This document shows, in pieces, positions 34,600 through 46,534 of a stretch of 64,000 nucleotides of DNA. The notes beneath the pieces were generated by a model. The model saw only the letters and a program-made list of their open reading frames with translations. It was not told the origin of the DNA and made no database searches. Source of the DNA: Lantana camara (taxonomy: Eukaryota > Streptophyta > Magnoliopsida > Lamiales > Verbenaceae); the NCBI GenBank assembly GCA_037501455.1, contig CM074857.1, positions 33,252,001 to 33,316,000 of the forward strand. The letters are read 5' to 3'. Position 1 is the stretch's first letter, and each line of letters begins with the position of its first letter. Both the position numbers and the translations under genes were made by a program.

Positions 34600-37400
34600 A
34601 CTTTGAAAGAACGACCTGTAATGAGGAAATCTTGAGGGTAGTGAAGAGCATGCACCCGTACAAAGCACTGGAAGCAGATGGTTTCCAAGCCTATTTTTTT
34701 TTTTCAAACCTATTAGGATATAGTAGGAGATGTAGTGAAATTTATCAATGATTGTATGGAGAGAGAATCAATTCCCAAGAAGGCTTATCAAACGTTTGTT
34801 TATCTGATTTCGAAACTTAATTCTCCAGAAAAACAAAAGAGATTCGGTCCATTACGTTGTGTAACGTATTGCTCAAAATGATCACCAAGATGATTATACT
34901 TTGTTTAAACCGTATATAAAATAAATTATGACCCCAAACCAGAATAGCTAACGTATTGCTCAAAATGATCACCAAGATGATTATACTTCGTTTAAGTCGT
35001 ATATCAAATAAATTGTGAGCCCAAACCAGAATAGCTTCATTCCAGGTCAAGACACCCATTACAATATCTTATTGCTTCAAGAAGTGTTACGAACGCTACA
35101 TCACTCCAATGACAAAAAAAAGGGTATGGTGCTTAAATTGAATCTTGAAAAGGCATTCGGCAAAGTTCGGTGGAGTTTTCTAAAGCTTTCTTCAAATTCC
35201 CGATGAAAATTATCAATATCAGTATGAGCAGAATGAAGGGGACACAACTAGAGGTTTTATGGAATGGTGAACCGATAGAGGCTATATTGGCATTAGAAAA
35301 GGCAATCACTCTCGTCGTATTTGTTTGTACTCTGTATGGAATAACTTACGTATATGACTGAGGAGGTCATTTTAGTCAGACACTGGAAGCTAATTACGGT
35401 ATGTCAGAGAGGTCCTCACATCTCACACTTGCTTTCTACGAACAACATAATGTTGGGAGCTAAAGATACGGTGGATGGGACGAAGTGCATTTACAGTGTG
35501 GTTGAGGCATTTCACAAGGAGTTGGACCTCAAACTAAACTTCAGCAAATCACATGTGTTGTTTGGGGGTGCGGAAGAACTTTGGCCAAAACTATAATGAA
35601 TATTTCTCGATTGTGATTAAGAGAGTAAAAAAATGCCTCTGGGATAGAAAGCCAAAACGACAAACCTTACCGGATGAATAACACTTATTCTGTGGATCAC
35701 GAGCTCAATCCCCATCTACTACATGCACACAAATTGGTTCTCCAATCACACGTAAAAAAACTTAATCGACTTAAATACAACTTTTTTTAGTCGACTCATA
35801 TAACAAGGAAATGGACCCATCTTGTAGGGTGGAAGAAGGTGGTTAGAAAGAAGCGAGAAGGTAAATTGGGTCTTAGAGATGCCCAAAAAAAAATATAGCA
35901 ATGCTCGCTAAATGGGATGAAGAATGCTCAATAAGGAGACGATGGTGTGAAATTAGATACATAAGAAAAAAAATTTAAAAGGGGATGACATTCTTGAACA
36001 TAAGCCCCAACTTATGGCTTCCTGAGCATGAAAGGGGATAGTTAGAAGCACATGGATGGTGGAACCATTTTATAAATGGAAGATCGGAACGGTGAATGGA
36101 CATCTTTATGGAATGATAGATGGTTATCATAAGGAAAACTAGCGGACATCTTTAGAGATAACATTCATGGGAAGGATAAAGATCTTATTGTATGTAATCT
36201 CATTGGACATAGATAAAAACTGAAACCTGGATAAGGTGAAAATAATACTGCTCAAGGAGGTGGTGGATGAGATACTTAGTGTCCTAATCGCGCTACATGA
36301 TAACGAAGATAAGAGAGTCTAGAGTGGGTTAACTAAAGATAAATTCTCATATATAATGACTATACTCTGCTTATGGTGTTAGATGAGACATGCGAGAAAA
36401 TTTGAAAATGAACTTGGAAATTACCTTGGCCCTAAAAGTTCATGATTTTTCTATAGCTTTGCTAATATGATAGCTTTCTCACGAATGTATTAAAGTATGA
36501 TAGAAAATTTATGGGAAATGATGTGTGTACGCACTGTTGTACAGGATATGAATATGTGGACCACTTGTTGAGAAGTTTTCCGTTCGCACTTTGGGTGTGG
36601 GACAAGATTGTTGATACACAAACTTGAAGAAATCTTCGTGGCTTGCGAGTGTCAAACAGGCTCAAAGAGAGCTTTAATAGCCAAATTCTAAGCAATATAT
36701 TCCTAGAATATCTTGGGTGGTTTGTCTTCATCTTGATGCTTTTGAATCTTTGAAAAACATGGAACTGATGGAGCTATCAAAATTTTATGAATCTTAGAAG
36801 AGTCACTCTTCGCCACATAAAAGAATTATCTATGATCTTAGTACTAATCAGTGAGAACAAAAGTATAGGCAAAAGAAAATCTACACTTAGTTGTCATGGG
36901 ATAAACCCGAGAAGTGATGGATAAAACTAAACTCGGTTGGAAGCTTTTATAACCACACCAACAATACTTGGCCAGGGGCGGCATTCGAGATAACAACTAA
37001 AGATGAGTTGTAGGATATGCTCTGAATCTTGGTATAGTTTCAATAATGTAGCATAGTTATTAGGCTTACTTAAAAGATTAACACTAGCTTGGGAGAGACG
37101 CTTTTTTAAGATTAACGTGGAGATTGATTCGAAGACGATCGTGAAATAGATAACAACGAAGGATATTGAAAAGAAGCTAATGAGAAATGTAATATTTGAT
37201 TGGCGAATTTTACTCCAAAAGTCTTGAGAAACTTGGATCAAATAAATCTCGAGATAATGAAACATGATGACAGATAAATTAGCGAGGACATGTCACAAGG
37301 TTTAAGATGGTTACTGCGTCTAGAATGCTCTGCCGACAAAACTAGATGAGTTTTAACTTGAGACTGCTTTTCCTGTGTTGGGTTGCTTCATTTAGGAACA
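34600..37400 (+). pseudogene. Decayed L1-type LINE (RT, zinc-binding, RNase H)
   Basis: Order on +: KSMHPYKALEADGFQAYFF (34650), DCMERESIPKKAYQTFVYLI, KRFGPLRCVTYCS (34850), PNQNSFIPGQDTHYNILLLQ (35018), KLNLEKAFGKVRWSFL (35135), TQLEVLWNGEPIE (35240) and SHLLSTNNIMLGA (35420). At that last position the catalytic FADD-type box of plant LINE reverse transcriptase is replaced by STNN. Later pieces resemble the reverse-transcriptase zinc-binding region (CTHCCTGYEYVDHLLRSFPF, about 36530) and a C-terminal RNase H (LTLAWERRFFKINVEIDSK, about 37080). Many frame changes. Target duplication and 5' end were not found. The 3' end may be the AT-rich run after 37400. Confidence 0.7.
34863..35036 (+). repeat. 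87-bp tandem duplication in the LINE
   Basis: Units 34863-34949 and 34950-35036 share AACGTATTGCTCAAAATGAT and CCAAACCAGAATAGCT with a handful of substitutions. It repeats part of the RT coding region. Confidence 0.93.
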
Positions 37401-38739
37401 AATATATATATACATATATATATACCGGAGAGATAAATATATATATATATATATATATTATTATTATTTTAAGAGAGACTGACATGATTGAAACAAATCA
37501 TTCTTATGGTACGAAACGTGTAAAAAATGCAATATATCAATACAAACATTTGAAAAGGGTGTTTCCTATTGAAAGTGCAATGATGAAAATATAAAATCTA
37601 TACAAAGTAATATAAAAATATCGAACCATCAATAAGTATATTTTTGAATTAATAATATGTACAAAATGATACTAAATATTATACATCATATTATTTGAGG
37701 AGTACATAAATTGCTCAACCGAGAGTTAAATTAATTTTCATAAAATATTATTTCTTTAATACTTTATAAATAAATAAATTATTAAAAGCTCTATTAATAT
37801 TTTATATAATTAAATTACTAACACTTTTAATTGTTTAAGGAGAATATAGCTCAAAATATTATAGGGAACTTAATTTACAAGTATCCACAAAGTTTTGTTT
37901 TATCACTGCAATCGAATAGTAAAAGTTATCAATTGAAAATTGCATGAGGTAGGTGCAATGTAATTAAAAAAGTATAATCCAAGATGTCAACAAAAATCAA
38001 AATAGAAATACTCATTAAATCAAATTACAATTATGGAGAAGAAGATGGAGATTGAGAAAGTGGATAATATTGAAAATGATAATATGTCAAACCCACGGTT
38101 TTGAGATATGAATATTTAGTGCAAGGTAATTATACTAAAATTGATGATAATAATATATCAAAAGTTAAAATATCTCAAGATTACGAAATAAAATAGAAAG
38201 AAAAAAACAATGCTCCCATTTTAAATGATGGAATCGAGGTCGGAAATATGGAAAAAAAAATAGGTGCAAAAATTAAAAATTATATTAAAAAAATAAACAA
38301 TATAAGGAATAAAATACATATAGTTGATATGGCATTTTATATGATCTCTTAAATTTTTGTCTATATTCTTTTATATATGTTTTTTTATTTATTGAATATA
38401 TTTGAAAGTTATAAACTATTAGTTATACTTAAAAGTTAGAACTATTTGGACAAATTAATATTATACACTTTAAATATTTTGTTTTATGTAATAATATAGT
38501 TTCAAATATTTTTATTATTTATTTATTTACATATTTCTCTACTTCGAATTTCTATATACTTATTGTACATGATTTGAAAGAGAGATGTCATATAAATATT
38601 TTTGTATATGTTACTATTCAAAATTAAATGATTCATTAAAAATATTATTATATTTATTTAATCAAACTAGATATTTTTAATATCTTAATTTGTTCAATAA
38701 ATATAATAACTAAATTTATTTAAATAAATTAAATGATAA
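37401..38739. other. Helitron 3' region, AT-rich non-coding
   Basis: No gene seen. It contains a (TA)n run at 37437-37460 and AT-rich sequence up to the terminal hairpin. Confidence 0.6.
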
Positions 38740-38766
38740 ACGTGCAACGCACGTTGATTTGACTAG
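38740..38766 (+). other. Helitron 3' terminal hairpin and CTAG
   Basis: Perfect hairpin ACGTGC/GCACGT with AAC loop (38740-38754), 8 bp spacer, then CTAG (38763-38766) followed by T. Confidence 0.8.
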
Positions 38767-39755
38767 TATCCAATAAAAGCACCTAAAAGATCTAATTATG
38801 ATCAAAACGACAGACGTATGGAATAATAAAAAAGATCCTATTCTAATTTAGTAGTCATAGTATCTATATTAACCTAAATAAGCATTCATTATATACTCTA
38901 ACGAATGAACTTGTCGCATCATAGGTAGAAGCTAACTCACCAAATACCGACCAAAACCAAGACAAGATTCATTTTATACCTCTTCAACCTGAACCAAAAA
39001 TATGAGGAAAAGAAAAGATTGACATCTAAAGTTAGCATCGCATTAATATATTAAATTCAACAGAAAGGAAAAAAAAAAAAAAAAGCAAAATCATATATAT
39101 AAATTACTTACACCAACAACCTCCCATAGACACATTTGTTAATAGGTTGTCAACGATTACAGTATCACGGCGAGGTTTCCATAACTTCTCGTTTTTAACC
39201 AAAGCTTTCCTAACAATAACCTTGCTAAGTGTAGGTCTATGCTCTTCGCCATACACATAACCAACAAGAACACCTTCTGCTACAATTTTCTTTGATATTC
39301 CATAACAATATAAGAGTACCCGAGCACCAATTTATAAAAATAAACATTATTTTGTAAAATAAAATGATCCTGCTATAGCAATAATTATAATATCTACAAC
39401 TATTAACTAGCAAAACTCATAGGTAATTAAGTTGTACCTTTATTTGATTATATTCATTCACGTTTACTTCTTCACTAAAATGATCACCAACAATCTACAT
39501 AAAAATAAATATTCATCAATTATCATCAACATGATACAGGATTCCCACAATACAAGTAAATGAGCATGTAAGTGTTTTCAAATTTTATACTTCAACTGAG
39601 CACAAAATTTATTTCATTATTTCAGCAAAATCATTGACAAAAGAAAACATTGATACCTGTTCATTTTCAATAGGAATATCTCCTAAGCAGATAACATGAT
39701 GTTCTTAACTGGAAGAATCATGTTCTGAATGCATAGACAAGCTCAATGCATTTGT

Positions 39756-39935
39756 TGTTAAGAAAGGAAACATAAAATTAGGGATTTCATATCATAGTTG
39801 ACTTACCTTAATTATGTAATTACTCATTGTATATATTGTATAATGTCTCTTGTGTATTGTAAGCAGCAATTACAGTATTACAGAATTCAATACAGAAAAT
39901 TCCCAAAACCCTAATGGCCTCTTTTACGTTTAACA
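39756..39935 (+). repeat. Copia 5' LTR
   Basis: 180 bp, TGTTAAGAAAGG to ACGTTTAACA. The two differences from the 3' LTR are TTACCTTAA against TTTCCTTAA and ACAGTATTAC against ACATTATTAC. Confidence 0.97.
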
Positions 39936-39947
39936 TGGTATCAGAGC
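39936..39947 (+). other. Copia primer-binding site
   Basis: TGGTATCAGAGC, complementary to the 3' end of initiator Met tRNA, directly adjoining the LTR. Confidence 0.95.
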
Positions 39948-40009
39948 GGGAGACGATCCTATAACGGATCAGATCCTTGCTCATCATCTACCTTTACCTT
40001 CTCACAACC

Positions 40010-41200
40010 ATGAACGAAAACAGCAGCTCAGCCAGTTCCGGCATGGAATCGCAACAGCCAGTCGATTCCCTAGCCTCTCAGTTATCCAACCTACTCAGAA
40101 ATCTGCAGCCAACCCAAACTCAGCCAAATCAGCCACCAATATCCCAAACAGTTTCAATAGACATCAAATTGAATGAATTTAATTATTCCTTATGGTCTCG
40201 ACTAATACGAATGGAAATCGAGGGAAGGGGGAGATTGAGTCACCTTACCGGAGTACCACCACTGCCACAGGCGGCAGACCCAACTTACACACAGTGGGAG
40301 CAATCAGACCTGGTAGTTTGCACATGGATTCTCAGAAATATGGAACCAAGTTTAGTGGCCAACTACGCTGAGTACCCCACGGCCAAATCCTTGTGGGATG
40401 GATTGCAAGCAACCTACGGCCATGGGGGAGACAGCCTCCAAATCTACGACCTCACGGTCCGAGCACATAGTATGAAACAGGGTGGAGATACCATTGAACA
40501 ATTCTACAGCAACTTTCAGCGGATTTGGAGGGAAATCGAACTTAGACAACCAAATCCGATGTCCTGTGAAGGGGACATCACAGTTTTCAACCGCCTCAGA
40601 TCCGAAAGCCAACTTTTTCAGTTTCTCGCCGGGGTAGACGATCGGTATGACACAGAACGGAGAGAGCTCTTGAAAGAGAACCCCCTCCCAACCGTGGAGA
40701 AGGCCTACTCCACCATCCGACGAGAATCGGTGCGACGAGAAATTATGGGCACAGATCGGTCATCATCGGCGGGTCTAACAGGGTTTGGGACAGGGCTCAC
40801 CGTAAAGAACCAACCGCAGAGAGGGTACGGGCTGAACTCACCGACGGCGGACTCAACCAGATCTAGGCCGAAATTACCGCCGCCACCACGGCGGAACCCC
40901 CAGACCGGCGGACCCTCTGGCGACGGAGATCGCGCCTCCCTGAAGTGTGACAAGTGTGGCCGTGTGGGACATAAAAGGGAAGCCTGCTTCGAGATCATTG
41001 GCTTTCCCGAGTGGTGGCGTAGCCGGCGTCGCGATGGGGTCGCGGCGGGCTACGGCGGAGCACACATGGTGACAGGTGGTCACGGCGGCGCGGAGTCTGA
41101 GATCGCGATGGGGGGGTGGTACAGCCAGGTGGGGCCACCGCAGGGTTGGCGACGCAAGCAGCCGGGACCACCGCAGGGATGGCGACGATGGTCGGAGTAA
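40010..41200 (+). CDS. Copia Gag
   Basis: Start chosen at the first ATG (40010, MNENSSSASSGMESQ), 75 bp after the LTR. About 396 residues. Residues 45-220 hold the Copia gag domain (LNEFNYSLWSRLIRMEIEGR, SLWDGLQATYGHG, FYSNFQRIW, FLAGVDDRYDTERRELL). The zinc knuckle CDKCGRVGHKREAC (C-x2-C-x4-H-x4-C) lies near residue 313. The C-terminus is Gly/Arg-rich with a repeated PPQGWRR motif. It forms the particle that packages element RNA. It ends at TAA 41198-41200. The plausible continuation of the original polyprotein is in the +1-related frame, open from 41116 to 41403, so a frame change probably occurred in the repetitive Gly/Arg region. Confidence 0.88.
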   Translation: MNENSSSASSGMESQQPVDSLASQLSNLLRNLQPTQTQPNQPPISQTVSIDIKLNEFNYSLWSRLIRMEIEGRGRLSHLTGVPPLPQAADPTYTQWEQSDLVVCTWILRNMEPSLVANYAEYPTAKSLWDGLQATYGHGGDSLQIYDLTVRAHSMKQGGDTIEQFYSNFQRIWREIELRQPNPMSCEGDITVFNRLRSESQLFQFLAGVDDRYDTERRELLKENPLPTVEKAYSTIRRESVRREIMGTDRSSSAGLTGFGTGLTVKNQPQRGYGLNSPTADSTRSRPKLPPPPRRNPQTGGPSGDGDRASLKCDKCGRVGHKREACFEIIGFPEWWRSRRRDGVAAGYGGAHMVTGGHGGAESEIAMGGWYSQVGPPQGWRRKQPGPPQGWRRWSE

Positions 41201-41344
41201 ATCTTGGCCAAAGGCGAGGTGGAGCAGAGAGAGAGATGGCGGGACATACGGACCAGAGAGGGAGAGAAATGACGGCTGGAGATGAAAGGCTCCCCTCACA
41301 ATCTCAATTAGGTATTTGGGGTGATTTGGTGAAATACCCAAACA

Positions 41345-41370
41345 CCCCCCCCCCCCCCCCCCCCCCCCCC
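41345..41370 (+). repeat. Run of 26 cytosines in the gag-pol junction
   Basis: An uninterrupted C tract at 41345-41370. The frame open upstream of it (from 41116) and the protease frame downstream are different, so a change in tract length alters whether gag and pol are in frame. It could be real slippage or an assembly/sequencing length error. Confidence 0.95.
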
Positions 41371-41413
41371 GTGCCCCACTCCTTGTCAGCCTTTTCCATT
41401 TAATTCTTGTAAT

Positions 41414-42019
41414 ATGTTGAATATGGGTACAGTAGGTGATCTAAATTGTCAGGAGAATTGTAATAATGTTAGTACCAAAGTTGAACAGGGTGATACAGGC
41501 ATGGCCCTTCATACTACATCAGGGGGAATTAACAGAAATTCCCGGTGGCTCTCTGACTGTGGGGCCACCGATACTATGACATATGATCCGGCAGATTTTT
41601 CTAGTGGCGTGACTCCTAGCAAAGATTCCATACAAAATGCTATTGGTGGTTTCTCCTCGGTTCTTGGATCGGGGACTATAGATATCTGTCCCACTGCGAA
41701 ATTAAATAATTGCCTTTATGTTCCTGATCTGTCTTGCAAGTTACTGTCCATAAGTCATGTGACAAGGGAGTTGAATTGTATGGTTCTGATATACCCTAAA
41801 TTTTGCTTGCTGCAGGATATTCAGTCGGGGAGAGTGATTGGGCGTGGTACTGAAGAAAATGGACTGTACTATGTGGACGAGGTAGCTCAACACGGAACTG
41901 CAGCGCTTGCTCATGGGACAGTAGAACGTCAACAGTGGTTATGGCATAGACGGTTGGGGCATCCATCTTTAGGGTATTTACAGTCTTTATTTCCTACTCT
42001 TTTTTCGCAACGTAGTTAG
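41414..42019 (+). pseudogene. Copia protease and start of integrase zinc domain
   Basis: The frame is open back to the C run; the first ATG is 41414. The aspartic protease active site reads WLSDCGATDTM at about 41549 (usually D-(S/T)-G-A; here cysteine replaces serine), followed by LGSGTIDI and LLSISHVTRELN. The GAG-pre-integrase region ends WLWHRRLGHPS, giving the two histidines of the integrase HHCC finger. A TAG at 42017-42019 follows; the two cysteines (CETC) are in the next open frame, in the same phase. The stop therefore falls inside the zinc finger. Confidence 0.85.
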
Positions 42020-44854
42020 TTGTCTTGCGAAACTTGTATTCTTTCCAAAAGTCACAGACTGTCATTTCCTAGTTCATACTCTAGAGCTAAAGATATTTTC
42101 TCGTTAATTCATTCTGATGTGTGGGGTCCTGCCCCAGATACTGGTGATCATGGTTTTCGGTATTTTGTTTTGTTTATTGATGATTGTTCAAGGATGGTTT
42201 GGATTTACTTTCTAAAAAACAAGTCAGATGTCCCACTAAAATTCATGGAATTCTTTACAATGGTACAAACACAGTTTAAGTCTACCATTCAGATTTTAAG
42301 GTCAGATAACGGGGGGGAGTTTGTCAACTCAACACTAAACCAGTTTTTTAGGGAACATGGGATAATCCACCAAACCACTTGCCCTCGTACCCCACAACAG
42401 AATGGAGTGGCTGAACGTAAGAACCGTCAACTCCTTGAGATGACTAGGGCCCTCATGCTTGAGTCCCACTGCCCGAAACATCTTTGGCCCGAAGCTCTAG
42501 CCACTTCAGCATACCTCACAAATCGCCTTCCTACTAAGGCCCTCAATCTTGAAACACCCTTACAACACCTGGGTAGCAGAGTCAGTATCCCGTCTCAGTT
42601 AGCTCTTCCTCCCCGGGTCTTTGGGTGTTCGGTCTTCGTTCACATTCCTAAGTCTGATAGGACTAAACTTGAACCTTGTTCCCTTAAGTGTGTCTTCGTC
42701 GGATATGGGGTTCATCAGAAAGGATACCGGTGTTACCATCCTACGACCCGTAGGCTCTTTGTGACCATGGACTGCGACTTCCTCGAAACCGAGTATTTTT
42801 TCACCGATCCTAGTGGTCAGGGGGAGAGTCAGCCTCAGCAGATAGACCCACTAGGATGGATATCACCACGTTGGCCCGATACAGTCCCAACAGAGCAGGT
42901 AGGAGGAACCACCGAGCAGACCCGACACACAGTACAGTCACCACCTATTCCTGCCAACCCAATCACTCAGACTGATATCCCTGAGGTATGTGAGTATGGT
43001 TTCGTTAATGATAGTATATCCTCTGAAACTTGTGAAGCTCACCATACAGGTCAGGAAGATGATGCAGTACAGGGGGAGTTACAGACGAGCTCAGGGCAGG
43101 AAAACAGATACGTGCTACCTCCAAGGGTTAATAGGGGAATACCCCCAAAGCGGTATGAGCCAGAACATGTGAGCAGGACACACAAGTATCCCATAGCTGA
43201 GTTAGCAAAGAGAAACCTGTCTAAGCAAGCGCGTGTGTACGCTGCCTCAGTTTACTCTACCCAGGTCCCTTCCAGAGTAGAGGAGGCACTTGCTGATGAA
43301 AAGTGGGTACAGGCTATGGAAACTGAGATGGAGGCCTTGGAAAAGAACGGCACTTGGGAGAAATGTGAGCTTCCCAGTGGAAAGAGAGTGGTTGGTTGCA
43401 GGTGGGTGTTTACCATAAAACACCGGGCAGATGGGAGTATTGAAAGGTATAAGGCCAGGTTAGTGGCGAAGGGGTATACTCAGACGTACGGTATTGACTA
43501 TTCAGAGACTTTTTCTCCAGTCGCCAAGATTGATACGATCAGAGTTTTGTTTTCAGTTGCAGCCAATAGGGATTGGCCCCTTTACCAGTTTGATGTTAAG
43601 AATGCGTTCCTACACGGAGATCTCAGAGAAGAAGTGTATATGGAACCCCCACCGGGGTTCACTCAGGGTTTCAGACAAGAGCAGGTATGCCGGTTGAAGA
43701 AAGCGTTGTATGGCCTGAAGCAATCACCTAGAGCGTGGTTTGGGAGGTTTTCAGTGGCAATGAGGAAGTATGGCTACAGTCAGAGCAACTCAGACCATAC
43801 ACTGTTCTTCAAAAGGAGAAATGGACTAGTAACATGTCTTATCATATATGTGGATGACATGATCATCACGGGAGCTGATTCTGAGGAGATTGCACGTCTC
43901 CGGGGTAACTTGTTTGAGGAGTTTGAGATGAAGGATTTGGGGGAGCTGAAGTATTTTCTTGGGATTGAAGTACTGAGGTCAAAGCAGGGTATCTTCATAT
44001 CACAGCGGAAGTTTGTGCTTGATCTCCTAGCAGAGGTTGGACTTTTGGATTGCAAACCAGCAGATACCCCTATGGTTGCTAATCACGGACTCAGGATAGT
44101 GGAAGGGGCAGAAGAGACGGATAAAGGACAGTATCAGAGACTAGTTGGGAAGTTGATCTACTTGGCACACACTCGGCCTGATGTAGCATATGCTGTAGGA
44201 GTTCTGAGTCAGTTCATGCATCGACCTCAGAGAGACCATATGGATGCTGCCATCAGGGTATGTAGGTATCTGAAAGGCAGTCCGGGAAGGGGAGTTTTGT
44301 ATCAAAGACATGGACACCTAAATATTGATGCTTATACCGATGCAGATTGGGCGGGCAACCCAATGGATAGGCGATCAACGTCCGGGTATTTTACACTAGT
44401 TGGAGGGAACTTAGTGACTTGGAAGAGCAAAAAGCAGAAGGTAGTTGCGTTGTCTAGTGCAGAAGCAGAGTTTCGTGGGATTGCACGAGGAGTAACTGAG
44501 GTGCTCTGGCTTAGGAAACTGTTAGAGGAAATTGGGCTGCTTACGGGAGGAGTGTGCAAATTAAGATGTGATAATCGGGCAGCCATCAGTATATCAGAGA
44601 ATCCGGTCCAGCATGATCGGACCAAACATGTTGAGGTGGACAGACACTTTATAAAAGAGAAGCTGGAAGAAGGAGTGATCGATCTTCCATTTGTACGCTC
44701 TGAGGATCAGTTGGCGGACATTCTGACAAAAGCAGTTAATGGGAGGATATTCAGTGAAGTCTTGAGCAAGTTGAGCATCGGGGACCCGACACTCGACTTG
44801 AGGGGGAGTGTTAAGAAAGGAAACATAAAATTAGGGATTTCATATCATAGTTGA
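42020..44854 (+). pseudogene. Copia Pol: integrase core, reverse transcriptase, RNase H
   Basis: The open frame continues in phase after the TAG. Integrase: CETCILSKSHR finger cysteines, then HSDVWGPAP (first D), RSDNGGEFV (second D) and PQQNGVAERKNRQ (E). Linker with VFVGYGVHQKGYRCYHP. RT: WVFTIKHRADGSIERYKARL, AFLHGDLREEVYMEPPPGF, KALYGLKQSPRAWF and catalytic YVDDMII at about 43849. RNase H: AYTDADWAG, LSSAEAEFRGI, LRCDNRAAI and HVEVDRHFIKEKL. The end runs 46 bp into the 3' LTR. All catalytic residues seem intact, so this segment is recently active in type, but no ATG or gag linkage remains. It integrates and reverse-transcribes element RNA. Confidence 0.93.
44801..44808 (+). other. Copia polypurine tract
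   Basis: AGGGGGAG directly before the 3' LTR TG. Confidence 0.9.
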
Positions 44855-44988
44855 CTTTCCTTAATTATGTAATTACTCATTGTATATATTGTATAATGTC
44901 TCTTGTGTATTGTAAGCAGCAATTACATTATTACAGAATTCAATACAGAAAATTCCCAAAACCCTAATGGCCTCTTTTACGTTTAACA
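44809..44988 (+). repeat. Copia 3' LTR
   Basis: 180 bp, 178 identical to the 5' LTR, followed by TSD TTTGT. Confidence 0.97.
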
Positions 44989-46534
44989 TTTGTATCGGGT
45001 AAGTCTCTAAAATTTATAATTGGATAAATAAAATAAGTCTCAAATAACACAAATAAATTATATAGGCCAAATATATTACCTCTATTTGAAGTTGCTCCAT
45101 CTTTTCCATATCGGTTCAGCTCACTTTCCAATTACCTTTGTACTCTCTTTTCATTTACATGTTTTACAACATTCATCTCTTTCATAGCATTAGCGTCTTA
45201 TTTGCCTCGCAATTTTCGCTACCAGTGGAGCCATGCAAGCTTTTGTTTCCTTCAATAATGCATGAATTAAGTAAATTAAAAAAATTTAATAACTTCTGAT
45301 TAAACAAAAAAGAAATTTTCATAAATCTTATTCAATTTTCGAATTTAAATACAACCATTTTCACCACTTCATGTGTTTGAGCAAGATTGAGACCATATTG
45401 TGTTTTTCCCCCTTTTAGCATACCTGCATTATTACAATAAGATTTGAATTTAGATACATCATTTTAAATAACCAATATTCATCCGAAATATTACAAAAGG
45501 AAATATGCAACAAAATACAAAGATTTAACTATTCAAGAACTCCATTGAAAATTGGACTAAATGTAATTAGAAATTTAAAATTATTGGCATCTCTCTATGT
45601 TTCATTAGAAATGAGTTCATATCTGTTATATGCTTTTGATTCTTTGGAAATTGTCCGAAATTAATGTTTCGTAGTAGAATTACCAATTACACTTCATGAA
45701 AGGAACAATGTTTTAAACACAACTATTATGTTACAGAAGATCTGCACAACCATTTCATAACACAATCTTGAAGTATAGTAGCAAAGGTTACTTCTGATCA
45801 TAAGTACAAAATTTAACATAGTTTGAAATCGAACTCAAACAAAAGCCATGAGCACTCTATAAAAACACTCAGTATGACCATATTCAAAGATAGTAGCCAA
45901 TATACAAGAATCACTTATTCACTTTTTTAGCTAGAGCTCTAAGTTATTACTGAGATTAAATTAGAACTTTTAAATAAAGACTGATTATTATAGATCCAAC
46001 CCAATATTTGTATGCCCAATGCAAGCAAATCCAGACTCTCAACAACCCAAACATAGGAAACTTCACAGCATATCACAAATTCCTACTTTTGCTGTTTCTT
46101 TAAAAACAATCCAATTACAAAAAATATTCACCAACAAACTTCATAAACAAAATTTATCATCACAAATACCTAACACTAATTGAATCAGGATCAAACCCTT
46201 GTAATAGAAAATACGGGCAATATCCAAATACAATTCACATTCAATTCCTAAAAAAAGGGTTTTAATACCAAGAAATTAACGTTTAGAAATGTACCTGAGT
46301 GTTTTTGGAGTTATACCAATGGAGATTGTTAGGCTTCTTGATAAAATTAATGTTGGTTGTTCCGCTCTCAAACTCTTTTACCAAGAAGAGAGTGTTCTCC
46401 TTGCCGCTGATATCTGAATCCACAAATGCCTTCGTTTGTGATTTAGATACAAGGCGGTTACTTCTCTTCTCAATAATTTGATTTTTGGTGGAACAACCGA
46501 GAAACGAGGGATGGAAACAAAATTTGGGAAAAAT

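Larger units (their letters stand above)
26542..38766 (+). mobile_element. Helitron, interrupted by a MULE and a LINE
   Basis: The 5' end is A|TCTATATATATTAAAAAG at 26542. The 3' end is GACTAG|T at 38766, preceded by the hairpin ACGTGC-AAC-GCACGT (38740-38754). Insertion between A (26541) and T (38767), with no TSD, is as expected for Helitrons. The + strand carries a Rep (HUH) gene in the same orientation, split by the MULE at 27418-33640, plus a decayed LINE at 34600-37400. Without these the Helitron is about 3-6 kb and non-functional. Confidence 0.75.
39756..44988 (+). mobile_element. Ty1/copia element (Ale-like), young, with broken ORF
   Basis: 5233 bp, flanked by the 5-bp TSD TTTGT (39751-39755 and 44989-44993). 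Its 180-bp LTRs (39756-39935 and 44809-44988) differ at only two positions. It has a perfect PBS TGGTATCAGAGC at 39936-39947 and purine tract AGGGGGAG at 44801-44808. Internal order is gag, protease, integrase, RT, RNase H, all in the same frame but interrupted by a gag-end stop/frame change, a 26-base C run and a TAG. Short LTRs and compact size suggest the Ale/Retrofit lineage. It is inserted in an exon-like segment of the CACTA gene. Confidence 0.96.
39104..46534 (-). pseudogene. Broken multi-exon gene of the CACTA element, possibly TNP1-like
   Basis: Minus-strand exon-like pieces lie on both sides of the Copia insertion. 46295-46534 is open and ends at a GTAC donor (FLVKEFESGTTNINFIKK, NLHWYNSKNTQ). 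45060-45230 has NENAMKEMNVVKHVNEKRVQ in one frame. 44994-45016 plus 39660-39755 reads DLPDTNALSLSMHSEHDSSS, then a stop and IPIENEQ before a GTATC donor. Then come IVGDHFSEEVNVNEYNQIK (about 39436-39493) and 39104-39332 (IGARVLLYCYG, KKIVAEGVLVGYVYGEE, SKVIVRKALVKNEKLWKPRR) ending in TAA. The last piece resembles the C-terminal domain of plant TNP1/En-Spm-type proteins. Exon borders and assignment are tentative; 38767-39103 downstream holds nothing else. Confidence 0.4.

Noticed and set aside
40352..41341. Antisense open frames in the Copia gag region
   Set aside because: Shadows of the well-supported gag frame on the opposite strand.
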